This document shows, one piece after another, positions 44,296 to 52,659 of a stretch of DNA of 64,000 nt. This DNA is from Actinomadura physcomitrii. GTDB taxonomy: Bacteria; Actinomycetota; Actinomycetes; Streptosporangiales; Streptosporangiaceae. How positions within the stretch are numbered: the stretch's first letter is position 1; each line of letters starts with the position of its first letter. The position numbers were made by a program, and so were the translations under genes. The stretch covers positions 165,589 to 229,588 of the forward strand of contig NZ_WBMS02000013.1 of the NCBI RefSeq assembly GCF_008923205.2, given 5' to 3'. The notes under the pieces were generated by a model. The model did not search any database. It saw nothing but the letters and a program-made list of their open reading frames with translations, and was not told where the DNA came from.

Positions 44296-45747
44296 TCAGA
44301 TGGCGACGCCGACGCTGCGGATGCGGAGGAACTCCTCGATGCCCTGCCGGCCGCCCTCCTTGCCCGCCCCCGACAGACCGAAGCCGCCGAACGGCCGGCC
44401 CACCTGAAGGTTCATGGCACCGTTGATGAGGGTCTCGCCGGCCTCGAGTTCGGCGGCCACGCGGACCGCGCGCTTGAGGTCGTTGGTCTGCACGTACGAG
44501 GAGAGGGCGTAGCGCGTACCGTTGGCGAGCGCGATCGCCTGCTCCTCGGTCGAGAACTTGAAGATCGCGAGCACCGGGCCGAAGACCTCGGTCTGCGCGA
44601 GTTCCGATTCCGGGTCGACGTCGGCGAACACCGTCGGCTGGACGAAGTAGCCGTCACGGTCGATCCGGGCGCCGCCGGTCACCAGGGTCGCGCCCTCCCC
44701 CTTGGCGCGCTCGACCATGCCGATGATCCGTTCCGCCGCGGCCTCGTTGACGACCGGGCCAGACATGACGCCCGGGTCGAACGGGTCGCCGATCGGGATG
44801 TTCTGGGCGATGAGTTTCACCTGCTCGACGACCTGGTCGTAGACGTCCTCGTGGACGATCATCCGAGTGGCGAAGGCGCATCCCTGGCCCGAGAGGGCGA
44901 TCAGCGAGAACGTCGTGCCCAGCTGACACGCGGCCTCGATGTCGGCGTCCTCGAAGACGATGTTGGCCGACTTGCCGCCCAACTCCAGCACCGCAGGCTT
45001 CATGTCGGGCGCACAGGTCTCAAGGATCTTGGTGGCCGTGGCCGGACCGCCCGTGAAGCTGACCTTCTTCACCAGTGGATGGGCCACCAACCGGGCGCCG
45101 GCCTCCGCCGTGCCGGGAAGGACGTTGATGACGCCCGGCGGGAAGCCCGCCTGCTCGACGAGGTCCATGAACAGCTCGCCGCTGAACGGCGTCAGCTCGG
45201 ACGGCTTGACGACCACCGTGTTCCCGGCCCCGACCGCGGGCGGGATCTTCATGGCGAGCGAGATCAGCGGCCCGTTCCACGTGATGATGATCCCCACAAC
45301 GCCGTACGGCTGGGCGAGGGTGTAACCGAGCTCGCCGTCCTGAACGGGGTTGCCCGTGACGTCTCCCTGGATCTTGTCCGCCCATCCGGCGTAGTAGCGG
45401 GTCCACTCGGCGGAGGTCGCGGGGAACGCCGAACCGACCGTGACGGGCGTTCCGTTGTCGAGCGCGCCGAGCCTTGCGAACTCCGCGCTGTTCGCCTCGA
45501 TCAGGTCGGCCAGCTTCTTCAGCAGCTCGCGGCGCTGCGCGGGCGACATGCGCTTCCAGACCTGGAACGCCTCGTGCGCCTTGGAGACGGCGAGGTCGAT
45601 CTCCTCCTTGCCGGCCAGGGGGATCCGGGCGTCCACCTGTTCGGTGACCGGGCTGATGTGGTCGTAGGTCCCGCCGGACCCGGCGTGGAGCTTCTCACCG
45701 TTGATCCGGAGATGGACCTTCGGCGGCGTGCGGTCGGCGTCGGACAT
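44296..45747 (-). CDS. NAD(P)-dependent aldehyde dehydrogenase
   Basis: The protein has 483 residues from the ATG at 45747 with GGGAG seven bases upstream. The catalytic Glu is in LELGGKSANIV and the catalytic Cys in LSGQGCAFATR. It is the first gene of the operon with SDR and P450. It oxidises an aldehyde to a carboxylic acid, which the AMP-ligases could then activate. A palindrome directly upstream (45768-45781) and the divergent TetR point to regulated expression. Confidence 0.92.
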   Translation of the reverse strand: MSDADRTPPKVHLRINGEKLHAGSGGTYDHISPVTEQVDARIPLAGKEEIDLAVSKAHEAFQVWKRMSPAQRRELLKKLADLIEANSAEFARLGALDNGTPVTVGSAFPATSAEWTRYYAGWADKIQGDVTGNPVQDGELGYTLAQPYGVVGIIITWNGPLISLAMKIPPAVGAGNTVVVKPSELTPFSGELFMDLVEQAGFPPGVINVLPGTAEAGARLVAHPLVKKVSFTGGPATATKILETCAPDMKPAVLELGGKSANIVFEDADIEAACQLGTTFSLIALSGQGCAFATRMIVHEDVYDQVVEQVKLIAQNIPIGDPFDPGVMSGPVVNEAAAERIIGMVERAKGEGATLVTGGARIDRDGYFVQPTVFADVDPESELAQTEVFGPVLAIFKFSTEEQAIALANGTRYALSSYVQTNDLKRAVRVAAELEAGETLINGAMNLQVGRPFGGFGLSGAGKEGGRQGIEEFLRIRSVGVAI

Positions 45748-45765
45748 CGCGTCACTCCCTGAGAC

Positions 45766-45786
45766 CACTGAGTTAACTAAGTTATC
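45766..45786. promoter_or_regulatory. Regulon palindrome, site (c), upstream of aldehyde dehydrogenase
   Basis: CTGAGTTAACTAAG (45768-45781) is a near-perfect palindrome around TTAA, 21 bases upstream of the aldehyde dehydrogenase ATG and about 100 bases from the divergent TetR start. ACTGAGTTAACTAAGTTA is almost identical to the reverse of site (d), ACTGAGTTAACTAGGTTA. Confidence 0.65.
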
Positions 45787-45882
45787 CAATCATCTGCACC
45801 TCATGGCGCTTGTCAAGAGTTACGGACGAGATCGTCGGAAAATAGCGCCCACGGCGTGACAGGCAGAGGCGGGCATGGTGTG

Positions 45883-46518
45883 ATGGCCGCGATGACCGGC
45901 ATTCGTGATGAGCAGACCGCCGGGACGGACCGCAGGCGTCCTGGCCGGCCGCGCGACCCGGTGGCCGAGCAGCGCATCCTCGATGCGGCGATCGACGAGT
46001 TCCTCGAGCGCGGTCCGGCGCGCTTCACGATCGACGGTGTCGCCCGCCGCGCGGGGGTCGGGAAGTCGACCGTCTACCTGCGCTGGCCCGATCGCGACGC
46101 GCTATTGGTGGAGAGCGTGCGGGCGCGTTCCCGGAGCATCGAGGACGTCGACACCGGTTCGCTCCGCGGCGATCTGATCCGCCTGACGACGAACCTCCTG
46201 CGCTTCCTGCGAGACCCGCTCGGCTACGCGACGTTCCGGATCACGGTCGACGCGGTCGCGAACCCTGCCTACGAGCACATCGCCAGAGAACTCGCCCAGA
46301 AGCACCGTCATGCCGCGCGACGAGTGTTCGACCGCGCGCGCACCCGCGGCGACACCATCGACGAGGCCGCCGTGGACCCGGTCGTCGAGTGCCTCTACGG
46401 TGCAGTGACGATGCAGGTTCTCAACCACGGCCTCGACATGGCGTCCGCGAGCGAAGTAGACCTCGAGGCGCACTGCACATCGACGGTCGACCTCGTCTTG
46501 CGCCTGTTGGAGCCTTAG
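45883..46518 (+). CDS. TetR-family regulator divergent from aldehyde dehydrogenase operon
   Basis: The protein has about 211 residues; ATGs at 45883 and 45892 are both possible and neither has a strong ribosome site. The N-terminus has RRRPGRPRDP followed by the HTH RILDAAIDEFLERGPARFTI and ARRAGVGKSTVYLRWPDRDAL. The C-terminal domain is of the TetR_C_16-like kind (DPLGYATFRITVDAVANPAY). It shares its promoter region with the aldehyde dehydrogenase operon and is a good candidate to bind the palindrome there. Confidence 0.83.
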   Translation: MAAMTGIRDEQTAGTDRRRPGRPRDPVAEQRILDAAIDEFLERGPARFTIDGVARRAGVGKSTVYLRWPDRDALLVESVRARSRSIEDVDTGSLRGDLIRLTTNLLRFLRDPLGYATFRITVDAVANPAYEHIARELAQKHRHAARRVFDRARTRGDTIDEAAVDPVVECLYGAVTMQVLNHGLDMASASEVDLEAHCTSTVDLVLRLLEP

Positions 46519-46558
46519 CCTGCGGTGCCCCGGCCCGACGCGCCGGCCCTTTCTCCTA

Positions 46559-47362
46559 TTAGTGGTTGCCGTAGTCGGGGGCGCGCTTCTGCACGTAGGC
46601 GGCCATGGCCTCGGTCTGGTCGGCGGTCATCATCGTCAGGACCTGCTGCCGGTTCTCCAACTCGACGGCCGCGTCGAACGACGGGATCTCCAGCGACAGC
46701 CACATCGCCTGCTTGGTCAGCGACAGCGACAGCGGCGGCATCGACAGCAGGTCGTCGACCGCCTTTTCCACGCGCGCCGTCAGCTCTTCAGGCGCGACGG
46801 CGTCGGCCAGCATGCCGATCCGCAGCGCCTCCTCGGCGCCGAACCGGCGCGCGGTCATCATCAGCTCGTGCGCCCGCCCCGCGCCGACCAGCCGCGGCAG
46901 CATCCAGGACGTCCCGATGTCGCACGCCGAGAACCCCACCCGCATGAACGACACCGCGAACACCGCCGACGTCGAGGCGATCCGCAGGTCCGACGCCAAA
47001 ACCAGCGCCAGCCCGCCACCCGCCGCCGCGCCGTTCACCTCCGCGACCACCGGCTGCGGCATCCGCCGGATCCGCTGCACCAGCCCCGCGATATGCCGCT
47101 GCAACGCCAAGCCCTGCTGCACCGCGCCCGCGCCGTCCACGCCCTCCGGCTCGCCATAGCCGCCCAGGTCCAGGCCCGCGCAGAAACCGCGGCCCGCACC
47201 GGTCAGCACCACCACCCGGCACGCCGGGTCCGCGGCCGCCTCCGCCAGCGCCCCGTGCAGCCCCTCGACCATCCCGGCGGTCATCGCGTTCAGCCGCTCG
47301 GGCCGGTTCATCTCGACACGGGTGACGCCCGGCCGCGGCCGGGACACGACGATCTCGCTCAA
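46559..47362 (-). CDS. Enoyl-CoA hydratase/isomerase family protein
   Basis: The protein has 267 residues from a TTG at 47362 that overlaps the upstream TGA (TTGA). Crotonase-fold features: MNRPERLNAMTAGM, the oxyanion segment GAGRGFCAGLDL and EVNGAAAGGGLAL. The first catalytic Glu position reads Phe (FAVSFMRVG), while the second is kept (GRAHELMMT). It may hydrate, isomerise or otherwise process a CoA ester. It is the last gene of the run 51743-46559 and is coupled to a second crotonase. Confidence 0.85.
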   Translation of the reverse strand: MSEIVVSRPRPGVTRVEMNRPERLNAMTAGMVEGLHGALAEAAADPACRVVVLTGAGRGFCAGLDLGGYGEPEGVDGAGAVQQGLALQRHIAGLVQRIRRMPQPVVAEVNGAAAGGGLALVLASDLRIASTSAVFAVSFMRVGFSACDIGTSWMLPRLVGAGRAHELMMTARRFGAEEALRIGMLADAVAPEELTARVEKAVDDLLSMPPLSLSLTKQAMWLSLEIPSFDAAVELENRQQVLTMMTADQTEAMAAYVQKRAPDYGNH

Positions 47363-48138
47363 CGCTCCTCCTGGGAGATCTGCTCGCGGTTTCGGCTCTG
47401 CACCTGGGCGCGGCGCCCTTCGATCCCGTCGAAATCCGCGCGATAGGCACGGGCGATGGCCACCTCTGCCGCGAGGTCCTCCGCCAGCCCGCCGCCCCCG
47501 GTGTACATCCGTTTGAGGTCCCGCATGGCGTCAGCCGGAACCTCGGCGGCCGACGACGCCAGCGCCATCGCTCGCGCCAGCAGCTCGCTGTGCGGCACGA
47601 CCTCGCTCACCAACCCGATCCGCTCGGCGCGCGCCGCGTCCACCACCTCACCCGTCATCGACATCCGCCGCGCGTTGGCGGCACCGACGACCCGGGGCAG
47701 CCGGGCTGTCAGGCCGCCGCCCGGCAGCACGCCGACACGGACGTGCGTATCAGCGAACACGGCGCACTCGGAAGCGACGAGGAAGTCGCAGCCGAGCGCG
47801 ATCTCCAGCCCCCCGGTGAAGGCCGCACCGTTCACCGCTCCGACCACCGGCTTGCTCATCTCACCGATCCGCACGATGCAGTTGGCGTCCTGGAACCGCC
47901 GGAAGAAGGCGGCCCCCTCGGCCCCGGCTTCCTTGAGGTCGAGCCCTGCGCAGAACGCCGGATCAGCGCCGGTGACCACCACGCCCTTCACCGCGTCGTC
48001 GCTGTCCGCCTCCTCCAGGGCCCGATAGAGGGCGGTGTTCAGCTCGCTGCTCAACGCGTTGCGGGCACCAGGCCGATTGAGTGTGAGGAGTCGCACGGCG
48101 CCGACGTCTGATGCGAGAAGGACAGGGCCATCGCTCAT
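47359..48138 (-). CDS. Crotonase-family protein lacking both standard catalytic Glu
   Basis: The protein has 259 residues from the ATG at 48138 (MSDGPVLLAS); an ATG at 48159 is less likely. Features: LNRPGARNALSSELN, GADPAFCAGLDLKEAG and NGAAFTGGLEIALGCDF. The two hydratase Glu positions are replaced (FADTHVRVG and ANARRMSM), so ordinary hydration is doubtful; isomerase or other crotonase chemistry is possible. It is coupled to the next crotonase and lies 64 bases after the APH-type kinase gene. Confidence 0.83.
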   Translation of the reverse strand: MSDGPVLLASDVGAVRLLTLNRPGARNALSSELNTALYRALEEADSDDAVKGVVVTGADPAFCAGLDLKEAGAEGAAFFRRFQDANCIVRIGEMSKPVVGAVNGAAFTGGLEIALGCDFLVASECAVFADTHVRVGVLPGGGLTARLPRVVGAANARRMSMTGEVVDAARAERIGLVSEVVPHSELLARAMALASSAAEVPADAMRDLKRMYTGGGGLAEDLAAEVAIARAYRADFDGIEGRRAQVQSRNREQISQEER

Positions 48139-48202
48139 GTTCTCTCCCGTAGTTGGCAATGATCAGTATAATGAATAAGCATGGCTCGTCCATCCCGGCC
48201 CC

Positions 48203-49216
48203 TCACTCGAGAAGTGCCTCGGCTTTGGCGAGCAACCCGGGAAGCGCCGGCACCATCCGGGCGATCGCCGGAGCGAGCTCTCCTGCACGCCGTCCGCGCT
48301 TGATCAGCAGTGCCGTCGCTCCTGCTTCCTTGTAACAGGTGAGTGCCTCGAACCAGGTGAGGTCTGGCATCCGCCGGCCACCTGCCGCGATGTAGGCGGC
48401 GAGGAGTTCCCCGCCGCGCGGCATGCCGCTCGGCTCATGGGACGGCGCCGCCGGGTGCTTGGCCTCGTCGGTGAAGAAGGTGAACCACGCGAGATCCACG
48501 CGCGGGTCGCCGACCGACCAGATCTCCCAGTCGATCACCGCTTCGACCCGGCCACGGCGGCACAGCGTGTTCCCGAGCCGGTAGTCGCCGTGGTTGATGA
48601 CGGGATCGAGAGAATCGGGGATCGTCGCGTGGAGTGCGCGGGCACACCGTTCGTACTCGTGTTGCAGATCGGGCGGAACCGTCGCGAAGGCGCGCGTCCA
48701 ACGGTCGATCTCGTCCGCGAGCGTCGTGACCGGTTCGGCGGCCAGCCCCGCCTCCGCCGGAGGGACCGAGTGAACCGCGGCGAGCACCGCTGCGGCGTCG
48801 AGCGCGCTGGACCGCACATCGGCGAAGCCGGCCGGGTCCCGTGCTTCTTCCAGCACCGGCTCGGCGCACTCCCCTGGTACAAGCCCCATGGCAACGAAAG
48901 GGGACGTGGCCGGTGGATCACCCGCGTCTTCGAACAGCACCGGAGGGACTCGGACACCGGGTCGTCCATGCAAGGCTCGCATGACCCGCGCCTGCCGCAG
49001 CACATCGCGGTTGCGCACAGGCGGAAGCCCCGGCGGTGCGACCTTGAGGACCACTCGCTCCTCCTGCCGGCCCTCCGATCGGAGACGTGCCACGAAAGTG
49101 AGACTGGACGCGCCGCCGGTTAACGGTGCGACGTCGGTGACCTCGGCACCAGGCGCCCACGTCTGCACCGCCTTGGTCGCGCGTTCTCGTAGTGACAGCT
49201 CCAGTTCGTCCGTCAT
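48203..49216 (-). CDS. APH-family kinase (LvaA/ACAD10-like), probable hydroxyacyl-CoA kinase
   Basis: The protein has 337 residues from the ATG at 49216, which overlaps the SDR stop by one base (TGATG). Kinase motifs: VVLKVAPPG with the ATP Lys, the catalytic loop INHGDYRLGNTL and the metal-binding VIDWEIWSVGDPRVDLAW. The family is annotated as aminoglycoside phosphotransferase, but members next to acyl-CoA dehydrogenases (LvaA in levulinate catabolism, ACAD10 in animals) phosphorylate 4-hydroxyacyl-CoA. The operon context (acyl-CoA dehydrogenase, SDR) favours that role over drug resistance. Confidence 0.83.
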   Translation of the reverse strand: MTDELELSLRERATKAVQTWAPGAEVTDVAPLTGGASSLTFVARLRSEGRQEERVVLKVAPPGLPPVRNRDVLRQARVMRALHGRPGVRVPPVLFEDAGDPPATSPFVAMGLVPGECAEPVLEEARDPAGFADVRSSALDAAAVLAAVHSVPPAEAGLAAEPVTTLADEIDRWTRAFATVPPDLQHEYERCARALHATIPDSLDPVINHGDYRLGNTLCRRGRVEAVIDWEIWSVGDPRVDLAWFTFFTDEAKHPAAPSHEPSGMPRGGELLAAYIAAGGRRMPDLTWFEALTCYKEAGATALLIKRGRRAGELAPAIARMVPALPGLLAKAEALLE

Positions 49217-49959
49217 CAGTAAAGACCCCCGTCGACGCGCAGCAGCGCTCCCGTGGTGAAGCTCGACGCGGGGCTGGCCAGGTAGAGGGCACTGGTCACG
49301 ATCTCTTCCGGCCGGCCGGGACGGCCCGCCGCGCTGTGGGCGCGCTCGCGGGCCTCCGCCGGCCAGGCCTTGGAGATGTCCGTGAGGAAGGGGCCCGCCG
49401 AGATCGTGTTCACCCGGACCGACGGCCCGTACTCCAGAGCGAGCACCTGGGTGAGTGCGTTCAGGGCCGCCTTGGCGCCGGCATAGGGACCGAAGCGTGG
49501 TCGCGGCATCAGCGCACCCGAGGAGGAGACGTTGATGATCGAGCCGCCATCGCCGTCGGCCATGCGCCGGCCGACCAGGGCTCCGAGCCGGAACGGGCCT
49601 TTGAAGTTGACGGCCAGGACCTTGTCGAACAAGTCCTCGCTGGTCTCCGCCGACGAGGGCGCCAGCGGGGACATGCCCGCGTTGTTGACCAGGATGTCGA
49701 CGCGTCCGAACGCAGCATAGGCCGCCTCGACCAAGGAGTCGATCTCGTCCCACCTGCCGACATGGCAGGCATGCGGCAGCGCGCGGCGTCCGAGTGACTC
49801 GATCTCGGTGGCCACCGCCCGGCAGGCGTCCGCTTTCCTGCTGGTGACGACGACGTCGGCGCCGGCACCGGCGAACGCCAGGGCCATCTCTCGGCCGAGT
49901 CCGCGGCTGCCCCCCGTGATCAGCGCGATCTTCCCCCCGAGGTCGAAGAGATCACTCAT
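49216..49959 (-). CDS. Short-chain dehydrogenase/reductase
   Basis: The protein has 247 residues from the ATG at 49959, which overlaps the acyl-CoA dehydrogenase stop (ATGA). The cofactor motif is ALITGGSRGLGREM, NNAG is present, and the active site is GPYAGAKAAL. A start further upstream would cover the dehydrogenase gene. It lies between the acyl-CoA dehydrogenase and the APH kinase, as LvaD-like oxidoreductases do. It probably interconverts a keto and a hydroxy group on the acyl chain. Confidence 0.87.
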   Translation of the reverse strand: MSDLFDLGGKIALITGGSRGLGREMALAFAGAGADVVVTSRKADACRAVATEIESLGRRALPHACHVGRWDEIDSLVEAAYAAFGRVDILVNNAGMSPLAPSSAETSEDLFDKVLAVNFKGPFRLGALVGRRMADGDGGSIINVSSSGALMPRPRFGPYAGAKAALNALTQVLALEYGPSVRVNTISAGPFLTDISKAWPAEARERAHSAAGRPGRPEEIVTSALYLASPASSFTTGALLRVDGGLY

Positions 49960-51272
49960 CGCACATGCTCCTTCGCGCCGTGCTCCTCCAGGATCGAGGC
50001 GTAGCGCTCGCGCGCCTCTGCGAGCCTGGGCGGGATGTGCTCCGTCGGGAACAGACCCTCCGCGGGCTGGTACCGCCGCAGCAGCTGCTTGGCGATCGTG
50101 GTCCGGTGCACCTCGGTCGGGCCGTCGGCGAGCGCGAGGGCCGGGACGCTCATCCACATGCCCGCCAGCGGCGTTTCGTGCGTGGTCCCAAGCGAGCCGT
50201 GGAGATGGAGCGCCCGCTGGACGATGTCGTGGTAGACCTTCGCCATCGCGACCTTGCACATCGCTATCTGTGTCCGTGCGGCGCCGTGCGGCTGGGTGTC
50301 GATGGTCCAGGCTGTGTTGAGGACGAGCAGCCGGTACTGCTGCAACTCGATCCACGAATCGGCGATGAACGCCTGAACGGCCTGCTTATCGGCGAGACGC
50401 TCACCCTGCGTCCGCCGGGACAGCGCCCGCTCGCACATCATGTCGAACGCGCGCCGGCACTGGCCGACCGTCCGCATCGCGTGGTGCACGCGGCCGCCGC
50501 CCAGCCGTGCCTGAGCGACGCGGAACCCCTCCCCCGGACCACCGAGCAGCGCGTCGTCCGGCACGCGGACCCGGTCGTAGCGGATGTACGCGTGGATGCC
50601 CTCGTCGAGGTCGTCGCGCTCGGCCATCGTCGCGACGTTGCGCTCGATCTCGATGCCGGGGGTGTCCGCGGGCACGACGAACATCGACATCCGCTCGTGC
50701 GGCGGCGCGTCCGGGTCGGTGACGGCCATGACGATGAGGAACTCGGCGTAGCGGGCGTTCGAGGTGAACCACTTCTCTCCGTCGATGACCCAGCCGTCGC
50801 CGTCCCGGTACGCCCGGCAGGTGAACTCCTTGGGGTCCGCGCCCGCCTGCGGCTCGGTCATCGAGAACGCCGACACGATCTCCCCGTCGAGCAGCGGGCG
50901 CAGGTAGCGGGCCTTCTGCTCGTCGGTGCCGAACATGGCCAGGATCTCCGCGTTCCCCGTGTCGGGCGCGGCGGTGCCGAAGACGGTCGGCGCCCAGTAG
51001 GACCGTCCGAGGATCTCGTTCATCAGCGCCAGCTTGAGCTGCCCGTACCCTTGGCCGCCCAGTTCGGGGCCGAGGTGGCAGGCCCACAGCCCCTGCTCCT
51101 TGACCTGTGCCTGCAAGGGACGCAGGATCGCGCGCGCGGCCGCGTCGCCGACGTCGTAGGGGGCACCGCCGCTCGGGAACAGCAGATCGAGCGGCTCGAC
51201 CTCCTCGCGGACGAAGGCCTCCATCCAGTCCAACTTGGCCTGGAAATCGGGATCAGTACTGAAGTCCCACAC
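49956..51272 (-). CDS. Acyl-CoA dehydrogenase family protein (ACAD11/LvaC-like)
   Basis: The protein has 438 residues. FAD and substrate motifs: VSAFSMTEPQAGADPKEFTC, GEKWFTSNARYAEFLIVMAV and the closing HLHGSLGTTHETPLAGMW. The N-terminal and length pattern are those of the group that includes animal ACAD10/11 and bacterial LvaC. Next to an APH kinase, such enzymes remove phosphate from 4-phosphoacyl-CoA to give an enoyl-CoA. It is 15 bases downstream of the MarR gene. A plain dehydrogenase role remains possible. Confidence 0.88.
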   Translation of the reverse strand: MWDFSTDPDFQAKLDWMEAFVREEVEPLDLLFPSGGAPYDVGDAAARAILRPLQAQVKEQGLWACHLGPELGGQGYGQLKLALMNEILGRSYWAPTVFGTAAPDTGNAEILAMFGTDEQKARYLRPLLDGEIVSAFSMTEPQAGADPKEFTCRAYRDGDGWVIDGEKWFTSNARYAEFLIVMAVTDPDAPPHERMSMFVVPADTPGIEIERNVATMAERDDLDEGIHAYIRYDRVRVPDDALLGGPGEGFRVAQARLGGGRVHHAMRTVGQCRRAFDMMCERALSRRTQGERLADKQAVQAFIADSWIELQQYRLLVLNTAWTIDTQPHGAARTQIAMCKVAMAKVYHDIVQRALHLHGSLGTTHETPLAGMWMSVPALALADGPTEVHRTTIAKQLLRRYQPAEGLFPTEHIPPRLAEARERYASILEEHGAKEHVR

Positions 51273-51287
51273 GGGACCTCCTCGAGG

Positions 51288-51743
51288 TCATCGGGGGTGG
51301 TCGTCGGCCTCCAGCCGCCGGCGCAGCCGCCTGAGGGTCTCGGCGGCCGCGGTCAGTTCGGCCGGGCTCATGTCTTCGGTGACGCGCGAGGCCCAGTCGC
51401 GGCCGCGCGCATTGCTGCGGTCGTAGGCGCGCCTCCCCGCGGCGGTCGGGACGAGCCGCCGTGCGCGCTTGTGATCGGGGTTGTCCACGGCCTCGATCAG
51501 CCCGCGCTCCACGAGCGCGTCGGCCAGCCGCTGCACGGCTTGCCGCGAATGGCCGAGGCTGCGGCCTATCTGGGGAACGGTCGGGGCCCGGTCCGCCCGG
51601 ACGACGGTGGTGAGCACGAGCAACTGGGCGCCGGTCAGCCCGTCCTCCGTGCCGAGGTTCGCGGTCGCCGTGAGCAGCCTGCCGTGGCAGCGGAGCACTT
51701 CGTCGGCGAGTTCGGCGAGCGGGTGGTCGTCGTCCGGGAACAT
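51288..51743 (-). CDS. MarR-family transcriptional regulator
   Basis: The protein has 151 residues with the winged helix typical of MarR (LTGAQLLVLTTVVRADRAPT, IGRSLGHSRQAVQRLADALV, DNPDHKRARRLVPTAAG). It heads the operon MarR - acyl-CoA dehydrogenase - SDR - APH kinase. A 14-base inverted repeat touches its start codon, so it probably represses itself and the operon. The divergent crotonase at 51886 may be under the same control. Confidence 0.87.
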   Translation of the reverse strand: MFPDDDHPLAELADEVLRCHGRLLTATANLGTEDGLTGAQLLVLTTVVRADRAPTVPQIGRSLGHSRQAVQRLADALVERGLIEAVDNPDHKRARRLVPTAAGRRAYDRSNARGRDWASRVTEDMSPAELTAAAETLRRLRRRLEADDHPR

Positions 51744-51757
51744 GACAACAGATTGTC
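51744..51757. promoter_or_regulatory. MarR-type operator
   Basis: GACAA-CAGA-TTGTC directly adjoins the MarR start codon (51743), and a further half site TTGTC lies at 51772-51776. Position and arm type fit an autoregulatory MarR site. Binding is inferred. Confidence 0.6.
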
Positions 51758-51855
51758 GTTATGGCTATCTCTTGTCAATATTCCGATCGGTCCGAGCTGG
51801 CGGCCGACGCCGGCGGCGGCTTCCGTTCCGGCCCGTGAGGCGCTATAGATCTAAT

Positions 51856-51869
51856 GAATATAGATTCTT
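51856..51869. promoter_or_regulatory. Shared element GAATATAGATTCTT, site 1 (crotonase)
   Basis: GAATATAGATTCTT occurs here and again at 56662-56675 upstream of the CoA-transferase. Its arms are GAAT and ATTC around ATAG. It ends 16 bases before the crotonase ATG. It could be an operator for the adjacent GntR regulators or contain the -10 box (TATAGA). Confidence 0.6.
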
Positions 51870-51885
51870 CAGATCTGGAGGGCCG

Positions 51886-52659
51886 ATGGGCTTCACGACC
51901 GTGACCTACGAGGTCGCCGAGCACGTCGCGACGGTCACGTTGAACCGGCCGGAGGCGATGAACAGCTTCAACCAGGCCATGTGCGACGAGTTCACCGAGC
52001 TCTGGAAGATGGTCCGGGAGGACGACGACGTGCACGTCGTGGTCCTGCGCGCGGCGGGAGACCGGGCCTTTTGCACCGGCGTCGACGTCAAGCAGGGCAT
52101 CCACCGGCCGGAGAACGTCTGGACGCAGGAGGACCCGGGCGCCCAGCTGTCGCCGAAGCTCAACTACGTCTGGAAGCCCGTGGTGTGCTGCGTGCACGGG
52201 ATGGCGGCGGGCGGCGCGTTCTACTGGATCAACGAGTCCGACATCGTGATCTGCTCGGACGACGCCACGTTCTTCGATCCGCACGTCAGCTACGGGCTGA
52301 CGGCGGCGCTGGAGCCGATCGGGCTGGCCCGGCGCATTCCGATGGGCGAGGTCATGCGCATCGCGCTGCTCGGATTGGACGAGCGCATGTCCGCGAAGCG
52401 GGCGCTGGAGATCGGCCTCGTGAGTGAGGTGCTGCCGCGCGAGGAGCTGTGGGACCGGGGCGCCGAGCTCGCGCGGCTCATCGCCGCCAAGCCCCCGGCG
52501 GCCGTACAGGGGACCGTCCGGGCCGTGTGGGAGTCGCTGGACTCCACGCGCACGCAGGCGCTGCGGACCGGGCTGTCCTACACCCAGATCGGCAACCCGA
52601 TCGGGCAGGCGGAGGTCGAGCGGTCGGCCGTGCCGACCCGCGAGTGGGCGCTGCGCTGA
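51886..52659 (+). CDS. Crotonase-family enoyl-CoA hydratase/isomerase
   Basis: The protein has 257 residues from the ATG at 51886, preceded by GGAGG; the longer frame upstream overlaps the MarR gene and is a shadow. Features: LNRPEAMNSFNQAM, RAAGDRAFCTGVDVKQG and VHGMAAGGAFYWINESD. Neither catalytic Glu of the standard hydratase is kept (FFDPHVSYG; PMGEVMRIALL), so hydration cannot be assumed. It overlaps the GntR gene by one base (TGATG), forming a two-gene unit. The upstream element at 51856-51869 is shared with the CoA-transferase. Confidence 0.86.
   Translation: MGFTTVTYEVAEHVATVTLNRPEAMNSFNQAMCDEFTELWKMVREDDDVHVVVLRAAGDRAFCTGVDVKQGIHRPENVWTQEDPGAQLSPKLNYVWKPVVCCVHGMAAGGAFYWINESDIVICSDDATFFDPHVSYGLTAALEPIGLARRIPMGEVMRIALLGLDERMSAKRALEIGLVSEVLPREELWDRGAELARLIAAKPPAAVQGTVRAVWESLDSTRTQALRTGLSYTQIGNPIGQAEVERSAVPTREWALR

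Noticed and set aside
48203..49216. Aminoglycoside resistance gene
   Set aside because: The kinase fold is APH-like, but coupling to an acyl-CoA dehydrogenase and SDR fits the LvaA/ACAD10 group far better.
49965..51848. 627-codon plus-strand open frame
   Set aside because: It is antisense to the acyl-CoA dehydrogenase and MarR genes; the real genes are supported by motifs and coupling.
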